A stretch of DNA of 64,000 bases, taken from NCBI RefSeq assembly GCF_000016665.1, contig NC_009523.1, positions 744,001-808,000 of the forward strand. The letters run 5' to 3'. The DNA is from Roseiflexus sp. RS-1 (GTDB taxonomy: Bacteria > Chloroflexota > Chloroflexia > Chloroflexales > Roseiflexaceae). The notes under the pieces were generated by a model. That model ran no database searches and was not told the origin of the DNA. It saw only the letters and a list, made by a program, of their open reading frames with translations. The position numbers were made by a program, and so were the translations under genes. Positions 6,940-16,253 of the stretch are shown here, piece by piece (positions within the stretch are counted from its first letter, which is position 1; every line of letters starts with the position of its first letter).

Positions 6940-8226
6940 ATGTCATCAGCGAATGATCCTGCCGACGAACTGGAACATCTGCGCCATCGCGTTGCCGAAC
7001 TCGAAGCATTGCTGGCGCAGCGTCGGCAGGAAGATGAAGTCACCGAACGACTGAAGGCGATCATTGAATATACACCGGACGTGATCAGCACTGCCGACAG
7101 CGAAGGGCGGGTGATCTTCATCAATCCGGCCGGTCAGCGTCTCCTTGGCGGAGCGGATAATCTGTCGGGTGAGAGTCCTATTCCCCGGTTTCATCCCGCC
7201 TGGGCGGCCGATCTGATCCTCAACCAGGGATTGCCGCAGGCTGCCCGCGACGGGGTCTGGAGCGGCGAGACGGCAGTGCTCGGCCCGCAGGGTCAGGAGA
7301 TTCCGGTCTCACAGGTTATCATTGCGCACAAAAATGCTGCCGGAGCAGTCACCCACTACTCGACTATTATGCGCGACATGAGCGAGAGTCGCAGGGTCGA
7401 AGCAACGCTGCGCGACAGTGAGCAACGCCTGCTCCGTTTTCTCGATGCGCTGCCGGTCGGGGTCTTCGTCGTTGAGCCGGACGGTCGCCCCTTCTACGCC
7501 AACCGCAGCGCGATTGAGATACTCGGCAAGGGTATCATGCCCGATGCCACCACCGGTCAACTCGCCGAGGTTTACCGCGCTTTTGTCGCCGGAACCGATC
7601 AACTCTACCCCACAGAGCGCATGCCGCTGGTGCGCGCGTTACACGGGGAGACCTCATCGGTCGATGATATGGAGATCGAGCGCCCAGATGGTCGGATACT
7701 GATTGAGATCCACGGCGCACCGATTCGCAATGCGGAGGGGCACATTATGTACGGTATGGTGTCGTTCACCGACATCACGCTGCGACGACGCGCGGAGGAA
7801 GCCATTCGTGAACGTGCGCTGCAACAGGAAGTGATCGAAGCGCAACAGCTGGCGCTGCGCGAACTGAGCACCCCGCTGATGCCGATCGCCGAAGGGGTGG
7901 TGGTGATGCCGATCATCGGCACGATCGATAGCCGCCGCGCGCAGCAGATTATGGAAACACTGCTCGAAGGCATTGCGACCCATAGCGCCGATATTGCCAT
8001 CCTCGATATTACGGGCGTCAGAGTGGTCGATACGCAGGTCGCCGGCGCGCTGATCCGGGCAGCGCAGGCGGCGCGGATGCTGGGCGCACGGGTTGTGCTC
8101 AGCGGTATCAGCGCCGAGGTCGCGCAGACACTGGTGCACATCGGCGCCGAAATGCAGGACATGATCGCGCTGCGCAGTCTGCAACAGGGCATTGCGTATG
8201 CGCTGGCGCAGCGGCAGCAGTTGTAG
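6940..8226 (+). CDS. RsbR-like sensor: PAS-PAS-STAS protein
   Basis: The start ATG 6940 follows an SD (caggagc), giving 428 residues. Residues 1-35 form a short coiled coil. Residues about 40-160 and 165-290 are two PAS domains (YTPDVISTADSEGRVIFINP; LPVGVFVVEPDGRPFYANRS). A linker helix leads to a C-terminal STAS domain with DITGVRVVDTQVAGALIRAA and VVLSGISAEVAQTL, the pattern of RsbR-type co-antagonists of the stressosome, where Thr/Ser in the STAS domain are phosphorylated. It is therefore a probable cytoplasmic sensor that modulates partner-switching phosphatases or kinases. No kinase or partner is adjacent; the downstream neighbour is convergent. Confidence 0.82.
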   Translation: MSSANDPADELEHLRHRVAELEALLAQRRQEDEVTERLKAIIEYTPDVISTADSEGRVIFINPAGQRLLGGADNLSGESPIPRFHPAWAADLILNQGLPQAARDGVWSGETAVLGPQGQEIPVSQVIIAHKNAAGAVTHYSTIMRDMSESRRVEATLRDSEQRLLRFLDALPVGVFVVEPDGRPFYANRSAIEILGKGIMPDATTGQLAEVYRAFVAGTDQLYPTERMPLVRALHGETSSVDDMEIERPDGRILIEIHGAPIRNAEGHIMYGMVSFTDITLRRRAEEAIRERALQQEVIEAQQLALRELSTPLMPIAEGVVVMPIIGTIDSRRAQQIMETLLEGIATHSADIAILDITGVRVVDTQVAGALIRAAQAARMLGARVVLSGISAEVAQTLVHIGAEMQDMIALRSLQQGIAYALAQRQQL

Positions 8227-8273
8227 CACGCGCGCCAGATGCGCCGCACTGGGGATATTTTCCAGTCAAGGCG

Positions 8274-9542
8274 CTACGGCGCCCAGCGAGCCGCGTAGAG
8301 ATCCGTTCCAGTGTACAGTTCGACCGCCGGTGATCCGTCGCTGGCGAGCCAGAGCACTTGTGTTTTGGTCGGATCATCGCCCCCGAATACAACGACCCCT
8401 GAGCCGTCAGGCGCCCAGAGTGCGTTGAACAGACTGTGCGTATCGTTCCGCAGCGCCGTCCAGGTTCCGCCGGTCAGCGGAACGCTGCTCAGTGTGTAGG
8501 AGAGTGCCGGCTCCGGAGCGGCAGGTGAGTAGACGGGATTGGTTCCATCAGTAGACGCAACGAATGCGTACAGTGTGTCGCCTGCAATGTGCGGTGCATA
8601 GATGATGGCGTTGTCCGGTTCAACCGGCAGGCTGCTGATGCTTCCACCGGAAACATCGTAGCGCCAGATACCGGGGTCGGGAAGCGCCAATGCTGGATCG
8701 CCGGTGTTGAACAAGACGGTCCTGCCATCCGGCGACCAGGCGGCAGGGGTGCAGGCAGATTTCAGGTTTGCGGCGCGATCACCCAGGTAGACCTGGTCGC
8801 CGCTCGCCACATCGACGATTGCCAGTTCACACAGTTCAACCGAGAGCGAGTAAGCGTTCGCCAGCAGTTTCGTGCCGTCCGGCGACCAGGCAACCGCTGT
8901 GAATCCTCGTCCGTCGCCTCCCTCTGTCGTGGGATCGGTTGCCGGAATGTCTGCCAGGATCAGGCGCGGTGCGCCGCCAGCGATTGGCAGTGCATAGATA
9001 CCAGGGGTTTGTGATCCAGGGCGCTCATAGTCTTCGGAAACGCCCACTGCGATCGTTGTGCCATCAGGGGAGATAAGCGGCGAGGTGATGTACAGGTTGT
9101 CGCTCAGAACGGTGCGATTGCTGCCGTCGGCTGCGGTGCGCACCAGCAAGGGCGGCGCTCCAACGCCCTGAACGACATAGACGATCGTTCCATCCACCGG
9201 CGATACATCGAACCACACAATCGCCAGCGCGTCGGGGGCAGGCGGCGGTTCGTCGGTAATCTGTTTGCGCGTCACCCCGTCACGCTCGATGCGCACAATC
9301 TGTCCGCCAGCAAGGACGTAGAGCGGCGCAGGCAGGATGCCAGCAGTTGGTTGCGGCGCCGTTGGCGCCGGTTGCGGCGCAGGGGTCGCTTCGGCGGGGG
9401 ACGCGGTGGCAGGGGCAGTCAGCGGTGCAGCGGTTGGCGCACCTGTCGGCGGCGCGGCGGTCGGCACGGCGGCAGAAGGTCCGGTGCAGGCGGTCAGAAC
9501 AACCAGCGCAATAAGGAGAGTCGCTTGCCGGAGATGTTTCAC
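8274..9542 (-). CDS. Lipoprotein with TolB/WD40-type beta-propeller
   Basis: The GTG at 9542 follows GGGAG and starts a 422-residue lipoprotein. A short signal sequence ends in LTAC, the lipobox. A long Ala/Pro/Thr-rich linker (to about residue 80) is followed by repeated beta-propeller blades with typical signatures: SPDGTTIAVG, AWSPDGTKLLA, AWSPDGRTVLFN, APDGSGVVVF. Such propellers bind proteins, peptides or sugars on the cell surface. There is no enzyme motif, and it is a single gene on the minus strand. Confidence 0.75.
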   Translation of the reverse strand: MKHLRQATLLIALVVLTACTGPSAAVPTAAPPTGAPTAAPLTAPATASPAEATPAPQPAPTAPQPTAGILPAPLYVLAGGQIVRIERDGVTRKQITDEPPPAPDALAIVWFDVSPVDGTIVYVVQGVGAPPLLVRTAADGSNRTVLSDNLYITSPLISPDGTTIAVGVSEDYERPGSQTPGIYALPIAGGAPRLILADIPATDPTTEGGDGRGFTAVAWSPDGTKLLANAYSLSVELCELAIVDVASGDQVYLGDRAANLKSACTPAAWSPDGRTVLFNTGDPALALPDPGIWRYDVSGGSISSLPVEPDNAIIYAPHIAGDTLYAFVASTDGTNPVYSPAAPEPALSYTLSSVPLTGGTWTALRNDTHSLFNALWAPDGSGVVVFGGDDPTKTQVLWLASDGSPAVELYTGTDLYAARWAP

Positions 9543-10080
9543 ATTCGTCTCCCTTTTGTTCGATGAAGCGGCAGGAGGCACACGCGCACCAGGCCGACCA
9601 CATCTTACCACACCTGTGGGAGCGAGGGCATCCTGTCCTCACCATGGCGGGACATCCTTGCTCCTCTCAGGGGTAGAGTTCCTGGGAGAGATAAGCGGTT
9701 TGCTCCATTCCCGTGCTACAATTCTTCAAATTCGCAAGCGAACGCAGACGGCAGAAAACAGTCCTTCGGTCTCTCGCCGATACGCAACAATGACGTCACT
9801 GCAAAAACGCACCGCCGAGACGCCGGGCGCGCAGAGAACTTCAGAAACAAGAGTATGCACGGCGAAGCGTGACGCGTTGGAGCGACTCGCTCTGGCATCG
9901 TCCGCTGCGAACGCTGTGCCGCTGCGGTGACAACCCTTTTTGCAGTGGACTCTATTGGAGCGCAACGTCTGTGGGTGCGCCGAATAGTGCCGGAATAAGC
10001 CGTCCATCCGCCCGCCACGGAGATGATCGCAGCATTTCGCAACATTGGTTTGATGAGATGACACCCTGGAGGAAAAGAAC
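9543..10080. other. Gene-free stretch between lipoprotein and acyl-CoA synthetase
   Basis: No convincing coding frame is seen. It contains a partial family-A repeat end (gagttcctgggagagat, about 9676-9692) and a possible -10 box TACAAT at 9717-9722 without a good -35. A GC-rich stretch at 9780-9930 reads like decayed intergenic repeat. Confidence 0.5.
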
Positions 10081-11763
10081 ATGAAACCGCATGCCGATGA
10101 TCGCTTCCAATTGTTGTGGTCGGACGAGCGGTGGACCGGTCTCCCCGTTCACCGCTCGATACTCTCGCCGTTGATGTTCCTGGAGCGTACCCTGCGCGTC
10201 TTTCCGGAGAAGACGGGTATCGTGGATGGTGATCGGCGACTGACGTATGCCGCGTTTGGCGCGCGGGTCTATCGGCTGGCGAACGCACTGCGTCGGCAGG
10301 GCGTCGAACCGGGCGACCGGGTTGCAATCCTGTGCCGGAATGCGTCCGAAATGCTTGAGGCGCATTTCGGCGTTCCGCAGATCGGCGCGATCCTTGTTCC
10401 GATCAACGTGCGCCTGACGTCCGATGAGATCGCTTATATTCTGGATCACTCAGGCGCCAGAGCGCTGATTGTGGATGCCGAACTCACGCCGCTCATCGCT
10501 CCGATCCGGACGCAACTCAACGCGCTGGAGGTGATCGTCGTCGCGGATGTGTCGCGCCGACACGCTGGCAGCCCGACCGACGCCAGCACACTGCCGGGCA
10601 GTGTTGATTACGAGGAGTTCTTGAGCGACTCCAGCCCCGAACCTTCTGTGTATCCGGTAGACGACGAGGATCATCCCATCAGCATCAACTACACCAGCGG
10701 TACGACCGGTCGCCCCAAAGGTGTGATCTACACCCATCGCGGGGCGTATCTGAATGCGCTGGGAGAAATCATCGAGGTTGGTCTGCGCCCCGACAGCACC
10801 TACCTGTGGACGCTGCCGATGTTCCACTGCAACGGCTGGTGTTTCCCCTGGGCGGTGACCGGCATCGGCGCCACGCACGTCTGCCTGCCGAAAGTGGAGG
10901 CTGCCCGCGTTCTGTCCCTGATCGAGGCAGAGCAGGTCAGCCACTTCTGCGGCGCGCCGACGGTGCTGATCACGCTGGCGATGGAATGCCCGCCGGGGTT
11001 TCGTTTTGCCCGCCGGTTGACCGTCGTGACAGCGGCAGCCCCGCCGCCGCCGGCAATTATTCAGCGGATGGAAGAACTGGGGGCGACGATCATTCACGTA
11101 TATGGGCTGACCGAAACCTACGGACCGCATACGGTCTGCGAGTGGAAGCGCGAATGGGATGGGTTGTCGCTCGAAGAACGCGCCCGCCTCAAAGCGCGCC
11201 AGGGCGTCGGTTACCTGCACGCGCCGGAACTTCGTGTAGTGGACGAAGAGATGCGCGATGTCCCGGCGGATGGCGCTACGCTGGGGGAGGTGGTGATGCG
11301 CGGCAACAATGTGATGAAGGGCTACTACCGCGACGAAGAAGCCACCAGACAGGCGTTTCGCGGCGGGTGGTTCCACAGCGGCGATCTGGGGGTGATGCAC
11401 CCGGACGGTTATATCGAACTGCGCGACCGCAAGAAGGACATCATCATCAGCGGCGGCGAAAACATCTCGACCATCGAAATCGAGCGTGTGCTCTATCAGC
11501 ATCCGCTGGTGCTGGAGGCGACGGTCATCGGCGTGCCTGATATTCGATGGGGCGAAACGCCCAAGGCATTCATCATCCTCAAGCCCGGCGCACAGATGAC
11601 CGCCGACGAGATCATCGCCTTCTGCCGCGAGCGGCTGGCGCATTTCAAATGCCCGAAGTTCGTCGAATTCGTCGAGAGTCTGCCCAAAACATCGACCGGT
11701 AAGATCCAGAAGTTCGTCCTGCGCGAAAAGGAGTGGGCGGGCTACGAGAAGCGGATCCATTGA
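10081..11763 (+). CDS. AMP-forming acyl-CoA synthetase
   Basis: The 560-residue ANL-superfamily enzyme activates a carboxylic acid with ATP and transfers it to CoA. The P-loop is INYTSGTTGRPKGVIYTH (about 201-218), the aromatic motif is YGLTETYGP (about 340), and the hinge is GWFHSGDLGV...RKKDIIISGGENIS. The catalytic Lys is in LPKTSTGKIQKF near the C-terminus. GGAGG lies 9 bases before the ATG. Length and motifs are those of medium/long-chain fatty acyl-CoA or acyl-CoA synthetases of the dimethylmercaptopropionate-ligase type. The substrate is not determinable. It is a single gene, convergent with the heme-binding gene. Confidence 0.9.
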   Translation: MKPHADDRFQLLWSDERWTGLPVHRSILSPLMFLERTLRVFPEKTGIVDGDRRLTYAAFGARVYRLANALRRQGVEPGDRVAILCRNASEMLEAHFGVPQIGAILVPINVRLTSDEIAYILDHSGARALIVDAELTPLIAPIRTQLNALEVIVVADVSRRHAGSPTDASTLPGSVDYEEFLSDSSPEPSVYPVDDEDHPISINYTSGTTGRPKGVIYTHRGAYLNALGEIIEVGLRPDSTYLWTLPMFHCNGWCFPWAVTGIGATHVCLPKVEAARVLSLIEAEQVSHFCGAPTVLITLAMECPPGFRFARRLTVVTAAAPPPPAIIQRMEELGATIIHVYGLTETYGPHTVCEWKREWDGLSLEERARLKARQGVGYLHAPELRVVDEEMRDVPADGATLGEVVMRGNNVMKGYYRDEEATRQAFRGGWFHSGDLGVMHPDGYIELRDRKKDIIISGGENISTIEIERVLYQHPLVLEATVIGVPDIRWGETPKAFIILKPGAQMTADEIIAFCRERLAHFKCPKFVEFVESLPKTSTGKIQKFVLREKEWAGYEKRIH

Positions 11764-11824
11764 GCGTTCATGTCATTTCACCGTAGCGGCACAGCGATAA
11801 GGTTCTATGTATTCACGCTGCGCC

Positions 11825-12322
11825 TCAATCGTCGTCTCCGCGTTCCAGGTTGCCGCCGAAGGTGGCCAGCAAACCGTTGATCAACTGCTGCCGCTCGGCG
11901 GGTGACAGACTGGCTTCGGGATGGAGCGGCAGGTAGAACCAGGGCGGCATTTCGCCGTTCTGTACGGTTTTGGCGGCATCGTCGCCTTCGTTGTCCGGTC
12001 GCCCCCACTCCGAAACATTGAATTCTGCGCGTCCTTCCATGACATCACGGGTGATCAGCCACGAAGCAGGCGCGATAGTGCTGTACCAGGGCCACCTCGT
12101 TTCGTTGCTGTGACAGTCGGCGCAGGCGCGGAAGAAGAGCGTGCGTGTCTGCGGACTGTCCCACGCCGGTTCTGCAATCACCGGCGGATTCGTATGGTCG
12201 CGGCCATACGGAATGAACTGGATGATCAGCAGCACCCCTATAAAGCCTCCCAGAACCATGGCAGCGATCCGTCGCGCGCTGCCTGCGCGGGTTGCCTTGC
12301 TTTGCTGTGTGTATGCTGTCAT
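11825..12322 (-). CDS. Membrane-anchored heme-binding (Haem_bd) cytochrome
   Basis: The ATG at 12322 (SD aaaggatc) gives 165 residues. An N-terminal anchor ([20 protein letters not shown]) is followed by the family hallmark [17 protein letters not shown], a CxxCH heme c site at about residue 70, and [19 protein letters not shown]. This family is periplasmic/extracytoplasmic and often encoded with other redox proteins. It is the last gene of the run 15404-11825, separated from the cytochrome b gene by 78 bases, and probably takes electrons from it. Confidence 0.83.
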   Translation of the reverse strand: MTAYTQQSKATRAGSARRIAAMVLGGFIGVLLIIQFIPYGRDHTNPPVIAEPAWDSPQTRTLFFRACADCHSNETRWPWYSTIAPASWLITRDVMEGRAEFNVSEWGRPDNEGDDAAKTVQNGEMPPWFYLPLHPEASLSPAERQQLINGLLATFGGNLERGDDD

Positions 12323-12400
12323 ATGCGTGATCCTTTCATTCTGTGAGTATGAATGCGGGCGCTTCGCAACGCTTCGGCGCACACACCCTTCCTGCAATCC

Positions 12401-13240
12401 TCAACGTTCCATCTTCACCCTCGCCACCAGGACGCGGTAGATGGTCAGAAACAGCACGCTGCCGCCGCTTCCCCAGTAGACCGCACGCGCCAGATCGGTC
12501 GCGCTATCGCTCCCGCTCCAGATGCCGTGCATCAGCGCCAGCACAAAGATGGCGAAACTGAGAAAATGGATCAGCCGCCAGGCGCGCCGTCCGATGCGAT
12601 CTTTGACATAGAAACTCAACCCGACAATCGCCAGACCGTAGAACGCTGCCTGACCCAGCCCCACCCATAGCGGCTCATAACCGCTGTACTGGAACGGCAC
12701 GAGCACCTGGAACAGCGTCGCCTGGATGTAGCGGTCGCCAAGCAGGATCAGTGCGTGGAACAGGGCGAACGCAAGACCGAGTAAACTGGCGTGCTGGTGC
12801 AGATCGAATGCGGTGGGACCGCCGGGCCAGATACGCGCCAGTTTGTTTGTCATCAACAAGCCGAACACCATCGAGAGCCACAGCAGGATGTATGCAACAA
12901 ACGCGCTGCTACGCGAAAGATACCAGTACGCTTTCGGTTCCGCCCCCAGCAGCGATTGACTCAGACCGGGCAACCAGGCAGGCAGTGCGAAAACCGCTAC
13001 ACCTGCACCCAGCGCCACTGCCAGCAGCATGCCGATCAGGGTCCGCAACGCCATCGCCGGTGGCATGTCCTCAAATGCTTCATCTCCGGGTTGCGATCCT
13101 GCTGGCGCTTGTTTGCGCGCAGCAGTCGGCATTTCTGATTCGGTCGGCGCGGCAACCGCTCCATCGCTGTCGGTTGCCGCGCGCCTGGACGCATTGGCAG
13201 CGCGGATGGCAGCCAGACGAGCCGCTTTTTCGTCACTCAT
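12401..13240 (-). CDS. Ferric-reductase-like transmembrane cytochrome b
   Basis: The ATG at 13240 has GGAGG 9 bases upstream and overlaps the apbE stop by 8 bases. Of the 279 residues, 1-65 are a charged, Ala-rich cytoplasmic tail. Six helices follow, with the paired His of ferric-reductase-like b cytochromes (DLHQHASLLGLAFALFHALI and LIHFLSFAIFVLALMHG). No flavin or NAD(P)H domain is fused, as in MsrQ-type proteins, so electrons must come from a quinol or a partner. The apbE, PepSY and heme c genes alongside make a transmembrane electron-transfer module likely. Confidence 0.83.
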   Translation of the reverse strand: MSDEKAARLAAIRAANASRRAATDSDGAVAAPTESEMPTAARKQAPAGSQPGDEAFEDMPPAMALRTLIGMLLAVALGAGVAVFALPAWLPGLSQSLLGAEPKAYWYLSRSSAFVAYILLWLSMVFGLLMTNKLARIWPGGPTAFDLHQHASLLGLAFALFHALILLGDRYIQATLFQVLVPFQYSGYEPLWVGLGQAAFYGLAIVGLSFYVKDRIGRRAWRLIHFLSFAIFVLALMHGIWSGSDSATDLARAVYWGSGGSVLFLTIYRVLVARVKMER

Positions 13241-14183
13241 GTGAAACCTCCAGAACTCGCTCGCGCCAGCGATACCGGTCGAGCGTCGCTGTGTGCAGGA
13301 TGTCATTCGTTTCGGTTACGAGAAGACCGGCGAGCCACGGGCGGGCGTTCAACCACTGCATTCCCGCCAGGCGCCCCAGGATCATGACCACTTTCGCGGC
13401 GACTTCCGCTTCGTGCAGTGAGGGCGCAACCACGGTTGCGGCAAGAATATCGGTCTGCGCTGGTGCGCCGGTACGCGGGTCGATGATATGGTGGCGCTCG
13501 ACATCTCCCTGGCGCCAGCGCCGCAGATCGCGTCCCGACGTCGCAACGCCGCCACTGCTCAGCAGCAGGATGGCGAGATGTTCGCCGGGATGCAACGGAT
13601 CGTCAACCCCAACCATCCACGGTTCGCCGCCGACGCGCGCGCCGCGCACCGCAATATCGCCGCCAGCGTCGACGAGCGCCGGTCCGTACCGCGCCAGTTG
13701 TCGCGCCGCCCGCTCAGCCGCCCACCCCTTGGCAATGCCCCCCAGATCGAGACGCATCCCCGGCGGCAGCATCACGGCGCGTCGTCCGGGATCGAGGCGA
13801 ATGGCGCGCCAGTCGCCGGGGGGCGGGGCGGCAACTGGAGCAGCGACCAACTCGCCATTCTTCACCTGCGCAAAGTCGCGGTCGTATCCGACCATTTCCA
13901 TGACCGGGAGTACGGTCGGAGTGACCAGACCATCGCTCATGCGCGCGGCAACCAGCGCATCGTTCACCACTTCCCACAGCGTCGGACTGACGCGCACCCA
14001 ACCTTTGCCTGCCTGCCGGTTGAGCGCCGACAACTCGCTGTCGGTGCGGAAGCGACTCAGGATGCGCTCCCATTCGGCGAACCAGCGGGGGACGGATTGG
14101 ATCAGGGCGGTTGCGTCATCCGTCTCACTGTCGAGAAAGGCGTGCATCTGACATCCCATGGCGCGGAAGGTGATCGACTGCAT
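13233..14183 (-). CDS. apbE: FAD:protein FMN transferase (ApbE)
   Basis: The 316-residue protein starts MQSITFRAMGCQMHAFLD and shows the ApbE pattern: WERILSRFRTDSELSALNR, the metal/FAD-site LDLGGIAKGWAAERAARQL, DAGGDIAVRG, GGVATSGRD and HHIIDPRTGAPA. ApbE cuts FAD and attaches FMN covalently to Thr/Ser of extracytoplasmic redox proteins. No lipobox or clear signal peptide is visible, which is unusual for an exported ApbE. No classical flavinylation motif (SGAT-like) was noticed in the neighbours, so the target may be elsewhere or atypical. It is co-transcribed with the cytochrome b gene (8-base overlap). Confidence 0.9.
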   Translation of the reverse strand: MQSITFRAMGCQMHAFLDSETDDATALIQSVPRWFAEWERILSRFRTDSELSALNRQAGKGWVRVSPTLWEVVNDALVAARMSDGLVTPTVLPVMEMVGYDRDFAQVKNGELVAAPVAAPPPGDWRAIRLDPGRRAVMLPPGMRLDLGGIAKGWAAERAARQLARYGPALVDAGGDIAVRGARVGGEPWMVGVDDPLHPGEHLAILLLSSGGVATSGRDLRRWRQGDVERHHIIDPRTGAPAQTDILAATVVAPSLHEAEVAAKVVMILGRLAGMQWLNARPWLAGLLVTETNDILHTATLDRYRWRERVLEVSHE

Positions 14184-14193
14184 GGTGAACTCC

Positions 14194-14607
14194 TTACCGT
14201 GATGAGCGGGTTGTAACCACCGGAACCGGGCGTTGCACCGGCTGGCTGACCGTCACCGGCGCACTGACGTCGCGCAGCGCCGGAGCATTGGCACTCACCG
14301 GCGGCGCCGGGTTGATGACGACCGCTTCAGGCGCCGGCGGCGCTGGCGGTTGCACAACCGCGATCAGCGGTTGCAGCGTCGGGATGGGCGGCGGCGCCAT
14401 CAACCAGGCGGGCGGCGGCGCAGTGATCGTTGGTTGCGCCGTTTCCACCGGCAGAGTGCTCAACAACGGATCGCTCTGGAGGGCAGCCGCCCGGTTCTGG
14501 GCTGCCAGCAGCGCCCACCCGCTCAGCGTGGCAGCCACTGCTGCCGTGCTGATGAACGCTTTGATCGCCTGCGCCGGGGTGCGTGACGGAATGCTGCGTT
14601 GTGCCAT
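14194..14607 (-). CDS. Membrane-anchored Pro/Ala-rich protein
   Basis: The 137-residue product begins at ATG 14607 (SD CAGGAGC). One hydrophobic N-terminal segment (AFISTAAVAATLSGWALLAA) leads to an extracytoplasmic tail rich in Pro, Ala and Val with no Cys. There is no recognised domain. It sits between the PepSY gene and apbE on the same strand, 10 bases from apbE, and may act as a spacer, scaffold or acceptor in the same redox complex. It is specific to this operon as far as can be seen. Confidence 0.6.
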   Translation of the reverse strand: MAQRSIPSRTPAQAIKAFISTAAVAATLSGWALLAAQNRAAALQSDPLLSTLPVETAQPTITAPPPAWLMAPPPIPTLQPLIAVVQPPAPPAPEAVVINPAPPVSANAPALRDVSAPVTVSQPVQRPVPVVTTRSSR

Positions 14608-14651
14608 GGTTTGCTCCTGTCGTCTTCTGAAGGCGCCTGATCCAGTGCTCA

Positions 14652-15404
14652 TCAATCGTCATCCTTGTGGTCGTCGTCTTCCTTCTTTGCCTTGTCCAGG
14701 CGGGCGTAGACAACCGCGCCATCCGAAGCGGCGACGTAGACTTCTGCGCCATCGGTGAACTTCACCTCGTACACGTCAATGCCACGTTCGCGCTCGAACT
14801 TAACCTTTTTAATCTGTCCACCTCCACGATAGGCAATGGCGATCTGAGCCGCCTGGTCGGCGGTGATGCCCTGCTGCGTTGTCGCCGGTTGCGGCTGCGT
14901 CAGCGTACTGGCGATCACCGCTCCACTCTGCGCATCGACGTACACCGCGCCCCGATCAAAGATCACTTCGTATGCTGGCGTCCCCTGGTACCTCACCAGT
15001 TCCGCCGGCTTTGTCAGCGTTGCCCCGTTTGCCAGGCTCAACGCAATGGTCTGCGCCTGTTCCGTCGAGATCGGATATGTCGGCTGCGCTGGCGCAGATT
15101 GCTGCTGGTTCGTCTGTTGCGCGATCTGGCGATTCGCCGCTTCCAGGTGTCGGTTCGCTTCCGCCAGCCGCCGGTTCGCTTCTGCCAGCGCCTGCTGGTA
15201 CGCCGCCTCACGCTCGCGGATCAGCGCTTCCACGGTGGGATCGAGTGCAACCGGTGCGCTGACCGGCGCTTCGGTTGGTACAATGACCGTATCGGCAGCG
15301 ACCGGCGCGCCGGTCTGTGACATCTGCCCGACGAGTGCGCCGATCACCACCAGAACAAACGCGGTCAATGCCGCAGCAATTCCCAAAAGCGTATGCTGTT
15401 TCAT
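14652..15404 (-). CDS. Membrane-anchored PepSY-domain protein
   Basis: The 250-residue product has a good SD (aggagg) before ATG 15404. An N-terminal anchor (AALTAFVLVVIGALVGQM) is followed by a coiled coil (about 62-100, AEANRRLAEANRHLEAANRQ). Two PepSY repeats come next: PISTEQAQTIAL...AYEVIFDRGAVYVDAQSG, then GITADQAAQIAI...YEVKFTDGAEVYVAASDG. The tail is acidic, KKEDDDHKDDD. PepSY domains often occur in membrane redox, peptidase-inhibitor or two-component-regulated proteins. It is the first gene of the redox operon, divergent from the response regulator, and probably controlled by it. Confidence 0.8.
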   Translation of the reverse strand: MKQHTLLGIAAALTAFVLVVIGALVGQMSQTGAPVAADTVIVPTEAPVSAPVALDPTVEALIREREAAYQQALAEANRRLAEANRHLEAANRQIAQQTNQQQSAPAQPTYPISTEQAQTIALSLANGATLTKPAELVRYQGTPAYEVIFDRGAVYVDAQSGAVIASTLTQPQPATTQQGITADQAAQIAIAYRGGGQIKKVKFERERGIDVYEVKFTDGAEVYVAASDGAVVYARLDKAKKEDDDHKDDD

Positions 15405-15481
15405 GTTCTGTCCTCCTGATGCATGATGCTCGTTTGCGCTGAACGACGTCGTACTGTCCTGATGGTGTTATACCGCTGCCT

Positions 15482-15533
15482 GATTGGAAGAATCTTGGAA
15501 ACCACCGGCAAATATTCCAATCGTTTTCCAATC
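15482..15533. promoter_or_regulatory. Paired 11-bp-spaced repeats, likely response-regulator operator
   Basis: TTGGAA occurs at 15484-15489 and 15495-15500, and its complement TTCCAA at 15515-15520 and 15526-15531. Within each pair the period is 11 bases; the two pairs face each other across the PepSY/response-regulator intergenic region. Direct half-sites one helical turn apart are typical for OmpR/PhoB-family dimers, so this site probably controls both divergent operons. Confidence 0.65.
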
Positions 15534-15569
15534 TTTCTGCGCTATGCTGCATGCCGTTGAGGTGCTGCG

Positions 15570-16253
15570 ATGAAAGTTCTCCTGATAGAAGATGATCAAC
15601 GTCTGGCGCGACTGATTGCGCGGGTGCTGCGCGACGAGCACTATCAGGTCGATATGGTGCACGATGGCGATACCGGGCTGGAGTATGCGCTGCGCGGCGT
15701 GTACCAGGTGGCGATTATTGACTGGATGCTGCCGGAACGCGACGGTCCTTCGATCTGTCGCGCTGTGCGCGCGGCGCGCCTGCCCACGGCGCTGCTCCTG
15801 CTTACAGCGCGCGGTCAGGTCGAAGATAAGATCGTCGGCTTCGACAGCGGCGCCGACGACTACCTGGTGAAGCCGTTCGCATTTGAAGAATTGCTGGCGC
15901 GGGTGCGCGCGCTGGGGCGCCGTTTCTCGCTCCAACCCGACGACAGCAACGAACTGCGGGTCGGCGATCTGGTGCTCGATCTGCGCCATCACACCGCGCG
16001 GCGTGGCACGCGACCGCTCGACCTGACGCCGACCGAGTGGAATCTGCTCGAATATCTGATGCGCAACGCAGGTCAGGCGCTTTCCCGCCAGCAGATTCTC
16101 GACCATGTCTGGTCTTACGATCACGATGTGCAACCGCAGATGGTCGATGTGTACATTGCCTATCTGCGCCGCAAACTGAATGCGTCGGGCGAGCGCGACC
16201 CGATTGTAACCGTCCGTGGCGTGGGGTATCGGTTGGAGGCAAGCCGTGTTTAG
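15570..16253 (+). CDS. OmpR/PhoB-family response regulator
   Basis: The 227-residue protein has a receiver domain at 1-118 with acidic pocket E7-D8-D9, phospho-acceptor D51 (AIIDWMLP), T79 and K101 (YLVKPF). A winged-helix DNA-binding domain occupies about 128-223 (LDLTPTEWNLLEYLMRNAG, VDVYIAYLRRKL, VRGVGYRLE). It is followed by and overlaps its kinase gene, so they are one operon. It probably binds the paired repeats just upstream and thus regulates itself and the divergent redox operon. Confidence 0.95.
   Translation: MKVLLIEDDQRLARLIARVLRDEHYQVDMVHDGDTGLEYALRGVYQVAIIDWMLPERDGPSICRAVRAARLPTALLLLTARGQVEDKIVGFDSGADDYLVKPFAFEELLARVRALGRRFSLQPDDSNELRVGDLVLDLRHHTARRGTRPLDLTPTEWNLLEYLMRNAGQALSRQQILDHVWSYDHDVQPQMVDVYIAYLRRKLNASGERDPIVTVRGVGYRLEASRV

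Noticed and set aside
9694-9722. Promoter for the acyl-CoA synthetase with TACAAT at 9717
   Set aside because: No -35 element at 16-18 bases, and the start codon lies about 360 bases downstream.
9337-9930. Plus-strand frame opposite the lipoprotein linker and on into the intergenic region
   Set aside because: Val/Ala/Gly-rich antisense of the Pro/Ala/Thr linker, with no ribosome site or domain.
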